Below, one piece after another: positions 19,335 to 29,544 of a stretch of DNA of 64,000 nucleotides; within the stretch, counting starts at the first letter, position 1, and each line of letters begins with the position of its first letter. The DNA lies in the NCBI RefSeq assembly GCF_900129915.1, contig NZ_FQXH01000009.1, positions 39,733-103,732 on the forward strand, given 5' to 3'. The DNA is from Tepidibacter thalassicus DSM 15285 (lineage in GTDB: Bacteria > Bacillota > Clostridia > Peptostreptococcales > Peptostreptococcaceae). Both the position numbers and the translations under genes were made by a program. The notes under the pieces were generated by a model. That model was given only the letters and a program-made list of their open reading frames with translations, was not told the DNA's origin and did not search any database.

Positions 19335-20141
19335 GTGTTAAAAAAATTAAATGTTTTTATAACTACAATTATTATGATTTTCATATTATCAAGTTGTTCA
19401 GCTATTAAATCTCCTGTAAATATTATAAAAAAGCCTAGGGTTTTAGAAAATGTAAGTGAGATACAGAGCATAGAATCTAGGTTTTTATCGGATAAAGATA
19501 GACTTACATTAGCTATAAGTCAAAAAAATGAAAAATCAATTAGAAGAGTTGATTTAGATGGAGATGGGAACGATGAAATACTTTTATTATATAGAAGTAA
19601 TGAAGGTGTTTATGATGAAATAAATTCATATGGAATTGTTATATTAAAGAAAAAGAAAGGCGAATGGTATGAAATTAATAGAATAGAGGAGCATAGCCAT
19701 GGCATAGATTTAGTACAATATAAGGATATAACAGGAGACAATATTCCAGAGATATTTATAGGATATACATTTAAAGATACTTTAAGTAAAAGTATGAGTG
19801 TATATTCTTATCATGGAGGATATTTTAGGATTATTTACGATACTGACTATGAAGATTTTGCTTTAGATGATTTAAATTATGACAAAAAAAATGAATTAAT
19901 ATTTTTAGATAGATTATCTGATGATTCTACAGTCATAAGGGTTTTAAATTATGTTGATGAAAATGTAAATTTAATTGATGAATATACGATAAATAATGAC
20001 AGTTATTATAGCACAATGAAGGTTGGAAATGTATCAAAAAATAAAAAAGGAATATTTGTTGATTTTTATATGGGGATAAATTCTTTATATACAGATTTAT
20101 TTATTTTGGATAATAATAAATTGATAAATATTAGCGAGTAG
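19335..20141 (+). CDS. Lipoprotein with FG-GAP/VCBS-like calcium motif
   Basis: A 268-residue lipoprotein: a short hydrophobic signal ends in the lipobox LSSC at about residue 20. The motif VDLDGDGNDEILLLY, with a weaker second copy (YKDITGDNIPEIFIG), resembles the calcium-binding turns of FG-GAP or VCBS repeats. The exact function is unknown. GTG at 19335 is preferred, 8 bases after AAAGGG; an in-frame GTG at 19326 overlaps that site. It lies 8 bases before a response regulator gene, so it may belong to the signalling unit as an extracytoplasmic sensor or target. Confidence 0.7.
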   Translation: MLKKLNVFITTIIMIFILSSCSAIKSPVNIIKKPRVLENVSEIQSIESRFLSDKDRLTLAISQKNEKSIRRVDLDGDGNDEILLLYRSNEGVYDEINSYGIVILKKKKGEWYEINRIEEHSHGIDLVQYKDITGDNIPEIFIGYTFKDTLSKSMSVYSYHGGYFRIIYDTDYEDFALDDLNYDKKNELIFLDRLSDDSTVIRVLNYVDENVNLIDEYTINNDSYYSTMKVGNVSKNKKGIFVDFYMGINSLYTDLFILDNNKLINISE

Positions 20142-20149
20142 GTGATTTG

Positions 20150-20839
20150 GTGAAATACAAAATTTTAGTTTTAGAAGATGAAAAATCTATAAGAACATTT
20201 ATAAAAATTAAATTAAAAGCTTTGGGTTATGAAATTGTAGAATTTGAAAATGGCGATGAAGCATTAAAAAAAGTAGATAAAACTATTGATATAGCGTTAC
20301 TTGATGTTATGTTACCAGATATAGATGGATTTGAGGTTTGTAAAATGCTTAGAAAGGAATATCCTGATATTGGAATAATAATGATTACGGCGAAAGGACA
20401 AGAAAATGATAAGGTAAAGGGGTTTAAGTGTGGAGCTGATGATTATATTGTAAAGCCATTTAGTCCAAAAGAACTTGGTGCGAGAATAGAAGCTTTAATT
20501 AGGAGAATTGACAGGAATAAAGAAATTAAAAATATTATTGAGCATAAGCCGTTCAAAATTGATATAAATAAAAAATCTTTAGTTAAAAATAATGAAATTA
20601 TACCTCTTACACCAACCGAATATGCAATTATGGAGTTTTTTATGACTAATCCCAATAAAGTTATGAGTAGAGATGAGATATTAGATAAAGTTTGGGGTGA
20701 GAGTTATTTTGGAGAAATAAAAACTGTAGATGTAAATATTAGAAGGATTAGACAAAAGATAGAGGAAGATTCTTCTAATCCTAAATACTTAAAGACGATT
20801 AGGGGGTATGGATATATATGGAGTGTTGAAAATGAATAG
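20150..20839 (+). CDS. OmpR/PhoB-type response regulator
   Basis: Receiver domain at residues 1-120 with the acidic pair in VLEDE, phospho-acceptor Asp in IALLDVMLPD, and Lys in YIVKPFSPKEL. A C-terminal winged-helix DNA-binding domain follows (LTPTEYAIMEFF, VDVNIRRIRQKIEED, TIRGYGYIW). The GTG at 20150 lies 5 bases after AGGTG. The 3' end overlaps the histidine kinase start by 8 bases, indicating translational coupling. Confidence 0.93.
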   Translation: MKYKILVLEDEKSIRTFIKIKLKALGYEIVEFENGDEALKKVDKTIDIALLDVMLPDIDGFEVCKMLRKEYPDIGIIMITAKGQENDKVKGFKCGADDYIVKPFSPKELGARIEALIRRIDRNKEIKNIIEHKPFKIDINKKSLVKNNEIIPLTPTEYAIMEFFMTNPNKVMSRDEILDKVWGESYFGEIKTVDVNIRRIRQKIEEDSSNPKYLKTIRGYGYIWSVENE

Positions 20840-22214
20840 TATAAAATTTCGCATATATAAACAAAATGGAATAATTATTGTAGGTATTGTTTTGATTCTA
20901 GAAATTATATTTTTATTGACTGTAAGAATTTATTATTTTGAAAGTGTTAAACAAGAGTTAATAAATAAAGCACAAATATCAAGTTCGTTTTATAACAAAA
21001 TATTGATAAGTGAAAAAATAGATAAAAAAGCTAGATATATATTAGAAGATAACTCAAATGATAAAGTTTTTTATATGCAAATATTTGATTTGGATAAAAG
21101 AATGATTATAGATTCATATGGATTAAATTTAAGTGAGGTTGTAGAAGCGGAAGATATTAAAGAAGCGTTAAATGGAAATACAAAAATAATAAAACAAAAA
21201 AATAAAGTAACGAATGAAGAGATTATGGCTATATCTGTACCTCTTTATTATTTAAATGATATTTCGGGAGTTTTAAGATATGTAATTTCTGTGGAAGATA
21301 TAGATAAAAATTTTTTTTATATATGTGTTATTTCAATATTAATAGGAATTTTGGTGATAGTTATAACATTTTTATTTAGTTCATTTTTAGTTAGAGATAT
21401 AATAGGGCCTATTGAGGAACTAACTGATATTGCTAAAATAATAGCTAGTGGAGATTTTTCTAAAAAAGCTGTCAAAAGAAATGATGATGAAATAGGTAGA
21501 TTGGCAGATACCTTTAATTATATGTTAGATGAAATACAGAAGAGTAATTTAATAAAAAATGAATTTATATCTTCTATATCACATGAAATTAGAACTCCTC
21601 TTACATCAATACAAGGATGGAGTGAAGTTATGATTACAGGTGATGCAGATGAAGAAGAAATTGATGAAGGTTTAAAAATAATATATGAAGAATCTAAAAG
21701 ATTAACTGGTTTAGTAGATGAACTTCTTGATTTTTCAAAGCTTGAATTAGATAAAATTAATTTGAATTTAGAATATATAGATATAAATAAACTTGTATTA
21801 GAAATTTATAATTATTTTAAAAAAAGGTTTGAAAAAGAAAAAATTAAAGTATATTTAAGTATAAATAAAGGAAAATGCTTAATAAAAGGAGATATTAATA
21901 GGTTAAAACAAGTATTTATAAATATTATAGATAATTCTATAAAATTTTCACAAGAAAATGGAGTAATATCAATAAAAAGTGATTGCAGATGTGGATTTGT
22001 TTTAGTAGAAATAAAAGATAATGGAATAGGAATACCTAAAAAAGATTTAGACAAGGTAACAGATAAATTTTATAAGGGTGAACCTAAAAAATCGGGAAGT
22101 GGAATTGGATTAGCAATTTGCAAAAAAATAGTGAATTTACATAAAGGAGAATTTATTATTGAGAGTGTTGAGGGAAAAGGTACGAAAGTGGTTGTTAAAT
22201 TACCTGTATTGTAA
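20832..22214 (+). CDS. Membrane sensor histidine kinase
   Basis: A 460-residue kinase. One membrane helix lies near the N-terminus, an extracytoplasmic sensor domain spans about residues 35-160, and a second helix lies at about 165-190. A HAMP domain follows (IGPIEELTDIAKIIASGDFS), then the phospho-accepting His in SSISHEIRTPLTSIQGW, and an ATPase domain with N, G1 and G2 boxes (IIDNSIKFS, IKDNGIGIPKKDL, GSGIGLAICKKIV). The ATG at 20832 overlaps the end of the response regulator gene. The signal sensed is unknown; flanking lipoproteins suggest an envelope stimulus. Confidence 0.92.
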   Translation: MNSIKFRIYKQNGIIIVGIVLILEIIFLLTVRIYYFESVKQELINKAQISSSFYNKILISEKIDKKARYILEDNSNDKVFYMQIFDLDKRMIIDSYGLNLSEVVEAEDIKEALNGNTKIIKQKNKVTNEEIMAISVPLYYLNDISGVLRYVISVEDIDKNFFYICVISILIGILVIVITFLFSSFLVRDIIGPIEELTDIAKIIASGDFSKKAVKRNDDEIGRLADTFNYMLDEIQKSNLIKNEFISSISHEIRTPLTSIQGWSEVMITGDADEEEIDEGLKIIYEESKRLTGLVDELLDFSKLELDKINLNLEYIDINKLVLEIYNYFKKRFEKEKIKVYLSINKGKCLIKGDINRLKQVFINIIDNSIKFSQENGVISIKSDCRCGFVLVEIKDNGIGIPKKDLDKVTDKFYKGEPKKSGSGIGLAICKKIVNLHKGEFIIESVEGKGTKVVVKLPVL

Positions 22215-22288
22215 CCTGTTTGTAACTACTAAAATTAATCTTTATATTAAAATGTAATTAACAAAAGATTGTCGAGGAGGGTAATACT

Positions 22289-22981
22289 ATGGCTAAAAGG
22301 GTAATTTATTTTTTATTAATATTGTCTGTTGCAGTTTTTAGTATTGGTTGTAATAAGACAAATACTGAATCTAATAATTCTTCAAGTGAAAAGTTGTATA
22401 GTGATGAGCTTTTGAAATACTTTCCATCAGTAGAAGGAACTGTACTTAATTATTGTGGTGTATTAGAATATGAACAGACATTAACATTAAATAATGTTAT
22501 AGACAATGATAAGGAAATAAAGTTGAATTTTAAAGGAGAAATATTAGATCAATCTGAAGGAGAAGGACTTCCTAAAAAAGATAGGATTTTGGAAACAGAA
22601 TACATTATAGGTAAAAATTCTGTTAAAGAAGTGCAAAAAAACTTAAATAGAAGATATTCTCAATCTGTAATTAGGGAGCAAGTTGTTTTAAAATTGCCTA
22701 TTGAAAAAGGGAATACATGGAATCAAAAAGTTGTTGTAGATGGAAAAGAGTATACAGCACAAACGAAGATTACAGATGTGTTTAAAGATGATAAAAATAA
22801 AAGTATAGTAAAAACTGAAACTGTAATTAAAGGAATAGAAAATTATCCTGAAAATACTTATAGAGAAATTAAAATATTTAAAGAAGGTAAAGGGCTTGTA
22901 GAATTTAAAAATACAATTCTTTTAGGAGAAGACAAAAATCCTTTTGAATTTGGATATATGCTATTTGAATTAAATAAGTGA
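22289..22981 (+). CDS. Lipoprotein of unknown function
   Basis: A 230-residue protein with a lipoprotein signal ending SIGC at about residue 21, followed by an Asn/Ser-rich linker and a beta-rich domain. Not recognised beyond that. GGAGGG precedes the ATG. It follows the two-component genes by 74 bases and is the last gene before a bidirectional hairpin, so it may be a target of that system. Confidence 0.7.
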   Translation: MAKRVIYFLLILSVAVFSIGCNKTNTESNNSSSEKLYSDELLKYFPSVEGTVLNYCGVLEYEQTLTLNNVIDNDKEIKLNFKGEILDQSEGEGLPKKDRILETEYIIGKNSVKEVQKNLNRRYSQSVIREQVVLKLPIEKGNTWNQKVVVDGKEYTAQTKITDVFKDDKNKSIVKTETVIKGIENYPENTYREIKIFKEGKGLVEFKNTILLGEDKNPFEFGYMLFELNK

Positions 22982-22983
22982 TG

Positions 22984-23020
22984 TGAGAAGCAATTGTGCT
23001 TCTCATATTTTATTTTTTAT
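22984..23020. terminator. Hairpin between convergent genes
   Basis: A 9-bp perfect stem (TGAGAAGCA / TGCTTCTCA) with an ATTG loop has a T-rich tail on the plus strand. It lies between the lipoprotein gene and the convergent permease gene. Confidence 0.75.
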
Positions 23021-24097
23021 TAAATTTTTATATCTAATTTTAATAGCAATAAATACTATAATAGGTAATATTACTTGAAATGGAAATGCGTAATACTGCC
23101 ATACTCCTAAAATCCATTCAAAATAATCTTTTATACCATCGTGTAAAAAACAAGATAAATCAATCATAAGTAGAGAAATGGGTATTACTATAAATCTGTA
23201 ATCATTAATATTAAATATTTTAGTAAACCCTTTGCATGAGGCGAGTAAGAATATACTTCCTTTAATAAAAGCTCCAAATGAGAATACAGTTGCTATTATT
23301 ATTTCAAGTCTTTGGAATATATTACCTATACTTATTCTTGCAGCGCTTTCATATGAAGGATAATATGTATTTACAGCTTCATTAACTCCCAATACTAGTA
23401 TATTAGATATAGAAATTAAAAATATAATTATTCCTCCTATTAATGAACTTTTGATGTAAATATTATAAGGAGATTTTGAGTTTTTTAAATTTGAAAAAGT
23501 GGCTGTGAATACTACTGTTTGAGTGAATGGAAAAGCAAATACAGAGTAAATTCCTTCTATAATTGCTTTTGTTCCAGTATTTAAAATAGGGTACAAATTG
23601 TCTATATTTATTTCTTTGATTAACAATAATCTTGAAATCAATATAAAGCTAATTAGTATAATTGAAAAAATTTCTGACCACCTTCCAATTATTTCAATAC
23701 CTTTTTTTGTTATATAAGAAGATAGCATTAGAATAATTATCATTAAAATAATTTTAGGAGTTTCGGGTAAAGCAACTGTATTTACAAAATTAGTGAAATT
23801 CATATAAACTAATACTCCTGTATGAAATAAAAACCAAGTATATATTATTAGTATTACTTTTCCGATTACTTTTCCGAAACAAAGCTCGATAATATCAAAT
23901 ATATTTTTTTGAGGAAAACTGGAGAGAATATAAGAGCATATAAGTGCAATTGGAATATAAGCAATTGTTGCTAAAATAATAGCCAGCCATAAATCTTGTT
24001 TAGCATCAAGTCCTCTTGCCATTATAGAAGCAGTTCCTATTATAAACATAATCATAATAGAAACTCCTTGCTTATCAGATATTGTTTCTTTATTCAT
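23003..24097 (-). CDS. GerAB/ArcD/ProY-type spore germination permease
   Basis: A 364-residue protein with about 10 membrane segments, of the APC-superfamily branch that supplies the B subunit of Ger germinant receptors. The opening (SDKQGVSIMIMFIIGTASIM) and the ITKKGIEIIGRWSEI segment are typical. No gerAA or gerAC gene lies beside it, so it is an orphan here; it may pair with subunits elsewhere or be an amino acid transporter. It is divergent from hpdB with 133 bases between. Confidence 0.85.
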   Translation of the reverse strand: MNKETISDKQGVSIMIMFIIGTASIMARGLDAKQDLWLAIILATIAYIPIALICSYILSSFPQKNIFDIIELCFGKVIGKVILIIYTWFLFHTGVLVYMNFTNFVNTVALPETPKIILMIIILMLSSYITKKGIEIIGRWSEIFSIILISFILISRLLLIKEINIDNLYPILNTGTKAIIEGIYSVFAFPFTQTVVFTATFSNLKNSKSPYNIYIKSSLIGGIIIFLISISNILVLGVNEAVNTYYPSYESAARISIGNIFQRLEIIIATVFSFGAFIKGSIFLLASCKGFTKIFNINDYRFIVIPISLLMIDLSCFLHDGIKDYFEWILGVWQYYAFPFQVILPIIVFIAIKIRYKNLIKNKI

Positions 24098-24230
24098 TTA
24101 ATTTATCCTCCGGCATTTGTAACTAATAGTATTTTAACCTTATTAATGTAAATTAATTCTATAATATTTTAAAAATTAAAATCATATAAATGTAGAGAAG
24201 AAGGTCATTCAAAGAAGGGGGAAAATTAAT

Positions 24231-26954
24231 ATGGATGAATGCAAAAGAAAGAAGCTAGCTGATATTTTAGCTTCGAAAGGATTATCTATAAATTATCAGT
24301 CTGGAGGACATGCACCGGATGAGATGGTAGATAGAGAGGTCAAAAAAGAACCTACTCCTAGGGCTAAGAAGTTAAGAGATATTTTTTATAATACATTATC
24401 AACTGCAAATATGGAGTTTCCTTATTGGTACAACAGAAAATGGAAAGAATTAGATGGTGAAGTTACTATAGTTAGAAGGGCTAAGGCGTTAAAAGAAGCA
24501 TTTTCACACTTAACACCGAATATTATTCCAGGTGAAAAATTAGTTATGCAAAAGACGTATAATTATAGAGGCTCATTTCCTATGCCATGGCTTTCTGAGA
24601 GTTTTTTTGTAGCTAAAGAAAGTGAGCTTTATAAAGCGGCGCTTGAATCAGGTAGTGCGAGTGCAGGAGAGTTGAGTGAATTTGGGCAAGGGGGAGGAAA
24701 TGTTACAAAAAGTTTTGGAAATGTAGTATCTATTGCTGGTAAGTTTGGAATGAGAAAAGAGGAAATTCCAGTATTACTTAAAGTAGCAAATGAATGGATA
24801 GGAAAATCAGTAGAAGATGTAGGGCATAAATATGAAAAAATGGTTCCGGATTATAAAACAAAAGAAAATATAATGAAGAGTTTAGTTTGTATGTTTGATT
24901 CGGGATTTACTTTGCCACAGGGAAGAGAGGTAATAAATTACTATTATCCTCTGCAATATGGATTTGATAAGCTTATTGAGATGGCAAAAGAGTGCAAAGC
25001 TGAAGTTGCAGGTAATGCTGGTAGTGACGGTATTATAGGAATGGATAGGTTGTATTTTTATGAAGCAGTAATTCATTCAATAGAAGGTATTCAAAATTGG
25101 ATATTAAATTATGCAAAACATGCAAGAAGACTTGAAAAATTAGCTGAAAGTGATGTGGATAAAAAAGAATACAACGATATTGCTAATTGTCTTGAGTGGA
25201 TTGCACATAATAAGCCGAGAACATTTAGAGAAGCTCTACAACTTTCATATACATTGCATATTGCGGTGCTTAATGAAGATGCAATATCAGGAATGTCTAT
25301 AGGAAGACTTGGTCAAGTATTGTATCCTTGGTATGAACAGGATATAGAATCTGGAAGAATAAGCAAAGAAGAAGTGCTTGAACTTTTAGAACTTTATAGA
25401 ATAAAAATAACATGTATAGATTGTTTTGCATCTACCGGAGTAGTTGGTGGAGTTTTATCGGGAAATACATTTAATAATTTAAGTCTTGGAGGATTAACTA
25501 GAGATGGACAATCTGCTACAAATGATTTGGAGATGTTAATAGTTGAAGCGGGAATTACATGTCAAACTCCTCAACCTACACTATCAGTTCTTTATGATGA
25601 AAAATTACCTGAAAAATTTTTATTAAAATGTGCGGAATGTGATAAAACAGGATCTGGATATCCTGCTTGGATGAACAATAGGATAGGAATTGAATTTATA
25701 ATTGACCAGTATGGGCCAGAAGGAATGACAATAGAAGAAGCAAGATCTTTTGCGATAGGTGGATGTCTTGAAACTTCTCCTTGTTGTTGGAAAGAACTCA
25801 CATTAAATGGAAAGAAATACGAAATCCCTGGTGGAGCAGGTCAACCGACAAGTGTAGGAGTTCATTTTATTGCAAATCCTAAAGTATTAGAGCTTGTGCT
25901 TACAAATGGAAAAGATTATAGAACTGGAATTCAAGTATTTGAACCACATAATAAAAAACTTGAAACTTATGAAGAATTATTTGAAACATTTAAAGAATAC
26001 TATGAAAAAGCAGTAGATGTACTTGCTAAGACTAATAATATACAGCATGATATATGGCGTAAACAAAACATGTCAGTAATAAATTCATTTTTAAAACCAG
26101 ATTGTTTGGATAAAGGGCAGCATATTGGAAATATGGGATATAGATATAATGCTACATTTAATGTAGAAAGTTGTGGAACTATTACTATGGTTAATTCATT
26201 AGCTGCTATTAAAAAGATAGTTTATGATGATAAAAAATACAGTATAGATCAAATAAAAGATGCTATAATTAATAACTTTGGATTTAAAAATGCACTTGAA
26301 ACTAGAAATTTCTCATTATTAGATCAAGAAAAATCAGATACAAGTGGAAAGTATGATGATATATATGGTAAATGTTTGACAGCTCCAAAATATGGCAACG
26401 ACAATCCTTATGTAGATAATATTTTAAAAGAATATGAGAATTGGTTTTGTAATATGGCTAGAAAATCAAAATCATTATATGCAAAACCTATGTATGCTTG
26501 TCAAATATCTGTTTCTACTCATGGAGCACAAGGGGCTGCAACACTTGCGACACCAGATGGAAGATTAGCAGGAACAACTTATGCAGATGGTTCTATGTCA
26601 GCTTATCCAGGAACAGATAAAAATGGACCATATGCTTTGTTTGAATCAGCAACTGTTTGGGATCATTCACGTTCTCAAAATTCTCAAATGAATATGAAAA
26701 TACATCCAAGTGCATTAAGAGGAGAACATGGAACTAAACATTTATTAGAGTTAACTCGTGCTTATATGAGAAAAGGAGGATTTCACATTCAATACAATAT
26801 TGTAGATTCTAAAGTATTGAGAGATGCACAGAAAAATCCTGATAATTATAGAGATCTTATGGTGAGAGTTGCAGGGTTTACACAATATTGGTGTGAAATT
26901 GGCAAACCTATTCAAGATGAAGTTATTGCAAGAACAGAATATGAAGGGGTGTGA
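24231..26954 (+). CDS. hpdB: 4-hydroxyphenylacetate decarboxylase, large glycyl-radical subunit
   Basis: Glycyl radical enzyme that decarboxylates 4-hydroxyphenylacetate to p-cresol. At 907 residues it fits the C. difficile enzyme (about 900) and resembles it along its whole length as far as I can recall that sequence. The catalytic Cys512 and Glu514 lie in GGCLETSP; the radical-bearing Gly882 is in RVAGFTQYW near the C-terminus. A small subunit gene follows 5 bases after the stop, which separates it from indoleacetate and phenylacetate decarboxylases that lack or differ in this subunit. GAAGGGGGAAA precedes the ATG. Substrate assignment is by family and gene set. Confidence 0.93.
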   Translation: MDECKRKKLADILASKGLSINYQSGGHAPDEMVDREVKKEPTPRAKKLRDIFYNTLSTANMEFPYWYNRKWKELDGEVTIVRRAKALKEAFSHLTPNIIPGEKLVMQKTYNYRGSFPMPWLSESFFVAKESELYKAALESGSASAGELSEFGQGGGNVTKSFGNVVSIAGKFGMRKEEIPVLLKVANEWIGKSVEDVGHKYEKMVPDYKTKENIMKSLVCMFDSGFTLPQGREVINYYYPLQYGFDKLIEMAKECKAEVAGNAGSDGIIGMDRLYFYEAVIHSIEGIQNWILNYAKHARRLEKLAESDVDKKEYNDIANCLEWIAHNKPRTFREALQLSYTLHIAVLNEDAISGMSIGRLGQVLYPWYEQDIESGRISKEEVLELLELYRIKITCIDCFASTGVVGGVLSGNTFNNLSLGGLTRDGQSATNDLEMLIVEAGITCQTPQPTLSVLYDEKLPEKFLLKCAECDKTGSGYPAWMNNRIGIEFIIDQYGPEGMTIEEARSFAIGGCLETSPCCWKELTLNGKKYEIPGGAGQPTSVGVHFIANPKVLELVLTNGKDYRTGIQVFEPHNKKLETYEELFETFKEYYEKAVDVLAKTNNIQHDIWRKQNMSVINSFLKPDCLDKGQHIGNMGYRYNATFNVESCGTITMVNSLAAIKKIVYDDKKYSIDQIKDAIINNFGFKNALETRNFSLLDQEKSDTSGKYDDIYGKCLTAPKYGNDNPYVDNILKEYENWFCNMARKSKSLYAKPMYACQISVSTHGAQGAATLATPDGRLAGTTYADGSMSAYPGTDKNGPYALFESATVWDHSRSQNSQMNMKIHPSALRGEHGTKHLLELTRAYMRKGGFHIQYNIVDSKVLRDAQKNPDNYRDLMVRVAGFTQYWCEIGKPIQDEVIARTEYEGV

Positions 26955-26959
26955 TTAAT

Positions 26960-27220
26960 ATGTCAAAATTAAAACACAATGATTGCTTGAATTTTTCGCC
27001 TATTGATGCAGCAAAGGGAATTTGTAGGATAACAGGCTTGATGATTAACATAGATACAGAAGTATGTTCGCAATTTGATTTAGCACCTAAATGTAGGAAT
27101 TGTGAATATTTTAAAAAACCTGATAAAGATGAAATTGGAATATGCATAGGATTAGAAAAAGAAGATTGGACTTTTGGAGATTTAAGTGCTTTAACCTGTA
27201 AGGGACATAAGTTTAAGTAA
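26960..27220 (+). CDS. hpdC: 4-hydroxyphenylacetate decarboxylase, small iron-sulfur subunit
   Basis: An 86-residue protein with two cysteine-rich halves that bind [4Fe-4S] clusters in HpdC: C in HNDCLNF, C in KGICRI and C in TEVCSQF; then CRNCEYF, IGICIGLEKEDW and LTCKGH. In the known enzyme this subunit is required with HpdB and affects oligomerisation and stability. The ATG at 26960 has AAGGGGTGTG just upstream, overlapping the hpdB stop. A terminator hairpin follows the stop. Confidence 0.93.
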   Translation: MSKLKHNDCLNFSPIDAAKGICRITGLMINIDTEVCSQFDLAPKCRNCEYFKKPDKDEIGICIGLEKEDWTFGDLSALTCKGHKFK

Positions 27221-27238
27221 TTTTTAATCCTAAAATTT

Positions 27239-27268
27239 AAAAGGCGCAATTAAATTGCGCCTTTTATT
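27239..27268 (+). terminator. Terminator-like hairpin inside the hpd operon
   Basis: A perfect 12-bp stem (AAAAGGCGCAAT / ATTGCGCCTTTT) with a TAA loop ends in a T-rich stretch. It lies between hpdC and the MFS gene, so the decarboxylase subunits may be made in excess of the carrier and the activase. Confidence 0.85.
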
Positions 27269-27296
27269 TAAATACAATTGAAAGGATTGATATTTA

Positions 27297-28574
27297 ATGT
27301 TTGAAAATGAAAAAAGAGCAAAATATTTAGGTTACATGGTTGTGCTTGCATCATGGTTAGCTGTATTTTGTTTATTTGGGTATAGAGCTACTTTTTCAGT
27401 TTTACAAGGACCAATGGCAAAAGATTTAGGATGGAGTGCTTCTAAGTTAACTCTTGGTTATTCGCTTATGATGAGTGTTTATGCAGTAACTGCGTTTTTT
27501 AGTGGAATGATGATAGATAAATGGGGTACAAAACCAGCTTATTTTTTAGGAGCAATTAGTGGGGCTTTAGGATTTTTAATAACAAGTTTTGCTAAAACTT
27601 ATATGTCATATTTACTACCATATGCTATATTTGCGGGTATAGGAACAGGAATGTTGTGGGTATCTTCAACAGTATCAGTGAGAAAATGGTATGTTGGTAA
27701 AGCGTACGCTACTATGTGGGGAATAGCATTTATGGGAGCACCTGTTGCACAAGTTGTGTTAAGTCTTGGTGCAAAGCAAGTACTTGTAACGATGGATTGG
27801 AGATTTGCAATGAGAATTTTATCGTTAGTTGTGTTTACAGCATTGATAATTGCTACTATTGTTGCAAAGAAAAATCCAGCAAATTATGGATTTGAGCCTT
27901 TTGGACTTGATACATTAAAATCCAAACAATCAAATGTAAATGATAGAGAGTGGAGTATTAAACAGGCTTTTTCTACTTTTCCTATTTGGGGAGCAATTAT
28001 TGCATTTTTAACAAGTATGGTTGCTGAATTTTTAGTTTGGACTCAAATTGTGAAATACTGGACAACAGATTGCAATTTATCATTATCTACTGCAACAAAT
28101 TTGTATGTGGTAATAGGTATAGCTGGAATATTTACAATGCCTTTTATGGGGGTTGTAGCTGATAAATTAGTAGGAAGAATAAAAAATGAAACTAAGGCTA
28201 GAAAATTTATGATTATTTTTGCACCTGTAACAGGCGTTATAGCATGCTTAGTTTTGATGATAGGAAAAGGAGCAGCATTTTTGAGTATGGTATCATGTAT
28301 TATATTTGCTGTATATTGGGCTATTGAGCCTGGGGGAGTTGCAGGATATGCTGCATCTGTTTATGGAAATAAAACTTTTGGTAAGATTTGGGGACTATCG
28401 ACTCTTATAGTTATGGGAATAGGACCTGCGTTTGGAAGTTTTATGGGAGCATATTTATATGATATGTCTGGAAGTTATTTTAATTCATTAAAGTTTGCAA
28501 CAGTCTCATTTTTAGTATCAGCTATTGTTGCATTATTACTTCCGTTATCGATTGATAAAAGTAAAGAAGCATGA
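27297..28574 (+). CDS. MFS transporter, probable arylacetate carrier
   Basis: A 425-residue major facilitator protein with 12 predicted membrane segments, of the oxalate/formate or monocarboxylate type. Features are WSASKLTLGYSLMMSVYAVT, GMMIDKWGTKPAY in the loop between helices 2 and 3, and GVVADKLVGRIKNE in the second half. It sits between hpdC and hpdA, so uptake of 4-hydroxyphenylacetate or export of a product is likely; that is inference. It starts 31 bases after the terminator hairpin, behind AAAGGA. Confidence 0.85.
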   Translation: MFENEKRAKYLGYMVVLASWLAVFCLFGYRATFSVLQGPMAKDLGWSASKLTLGYSLMMSVYAVTAFFSGMMIDKWGTKPAYFLGAISGALGFLITSFAKTYMSYLLPYAIFAGIGTGMLWVSSTVSVRKWYVGKAYATMWGIAFMGAPVAQVVLSLGAKQVLVTMDWRFAMRILSLVVFTALIIATIVAKKNPANYGFEPFGLDTLKSKQSNVNDREWSIKQAFSTFPIWGAIIAFLTSMVAEFLVWTQIVKYWTTDCNLSLSTATNLYVVIGIAGIFTMPFMGVVADKLVGRIKNETKARKFMIIFAPVTGVIACLVLMIGKGAAFLSMVSCIIFAVYWAIEPGGVAGYAASVYGNKTFGKIWGLSTLIVMGIGPAFGSFMGAYLYDMSGSYFNSLKFATVSFLVSAIVALLLPLSIDKSKEA

Positions 28575-28602
28575 GATAAATAAGTATAAATGGGGGATTT
28601 TT

Positions 28603-29544
28603 ATGGATAATGAAATAAAAGGAATTATATTTGATATACAGAGTTTTTCAGTACATGATGGACCAGGATGTAGAACTACTATTTTTATGAATGGATGTCC
28701 TTTAAGATGTGAATGGTGTGCAAATCCAGAAAGCTGGGTATTAAAAAAACATATTATGTTTAGTCAGACAAATTGTAGGTTTGAAAAAGGATGTAAATTA
28801 TGTGAAGATGTATGTGAATATGGGGGGCTTAATTTAAAAAATAATGAATTAGAATTAAATTGGGATATATGTAAAAGTTGTGAAACATTTGAATGTAGTA
28901 GTGTTTGTTACTATAATGCATTGAAAGTTTGTGGAAAAGAATATAAAGTTTCAGATCTTATAAAAATACTAAATAGAGATAGTCATTCTTGGAGTAGAGA
29001 AGGTGGAGTTACATTTAGTGGGGGAGAGCCATTTTTTCAAAGTGAATTTTTAATAAATACTTTAAAAGAATGTAAAAAAAATTATTTTCATACTGCTATT
29101 GAAACTACTGCTTATGTAAATAATGTTACTTTTTTAGAAGTATTTAAATATATAGATTTTGCATTTATTGATTTAAAGCATATGGATAGAGAAAAGCATA
29201 AGCAAAAAACGGGAGTTTATAATGATTTAATACTCAATAATATTGAGTTGTTAGCAAATTCTAATTGGAATGGAAGGTTAGTTCTTAGAATGCCAGTAAT
29301 AAGGGATTTCAATGATACTTATGAAAATATAATGAATATTATATGGTTTATGAAAGAAAATAATTTAGTTGAAATAAATATACTTCCATTTCACAGATTA
29401 GGGGAATCGAAGTGGAGACAATTGGGAAAAGAATACAAATATAAAAATGAAGGGCCTACATCTTCAAAGAAATTATATGAAATACAAAACTTATTTTTAG
29501 AAAACAATATAGCTTGTTATATAGGGCATGATACCTTGTTTTAA
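28603..29544 (+). CDS. hpdA: 4-hydroxyphenylacetate decarboxylase activating enzyme
   Basis: Radical SAM activase that installs the glycyl radical on HpdB. The 313-residue length fits HpdA. The radical SAM motif CPLRCEWC lies near residue 32, and an inserted ferredoxin-like region has two further cysteine sets (CRFEKGCKLCEDVC and CKSCETFECSSVC), typical of glycyl-radical activases. TFSGGEPFFQ is the GGE motif. The ATG at 28603 has GGGGGAT 5 bases upstream. Its stop overlaps a bidirectional terminator. Confidence 0.93.
   Translation: MDNEIKGIIFDIQSFSVHDGPGCRTTIFMNGCPLRCEWCANPESWVLKKHIMFSQTNCRFEKGCKLCEDVCEYGGLNLKNNELELNWDICKSCETFECSSVCYYNALKVCGKEYKVSDLIKILNRDSHSWSREGGVTFSGGEPFFQSEFLINTLKECKKNYFHTAIETTAYVNNVTFLEVFKYIDFAFIDLKHMDREKHKQKTGVYNDLILNNIELLANSNWNGRLVLRMPVIRDFNDTYENIMNIIWFMKENNLVEINILPFHRLGESKWRQLGKEYKYKNEGPTSSKKLYEIQNLFLENNIACYIGHDTLF

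Noticed and set aside
22269..22275. Spo0A box (TTGTCGA) upstream of the second lipoprotein gene
   Set aside because: Only a partial match, located right against the ribosome site, with no second box nearby.
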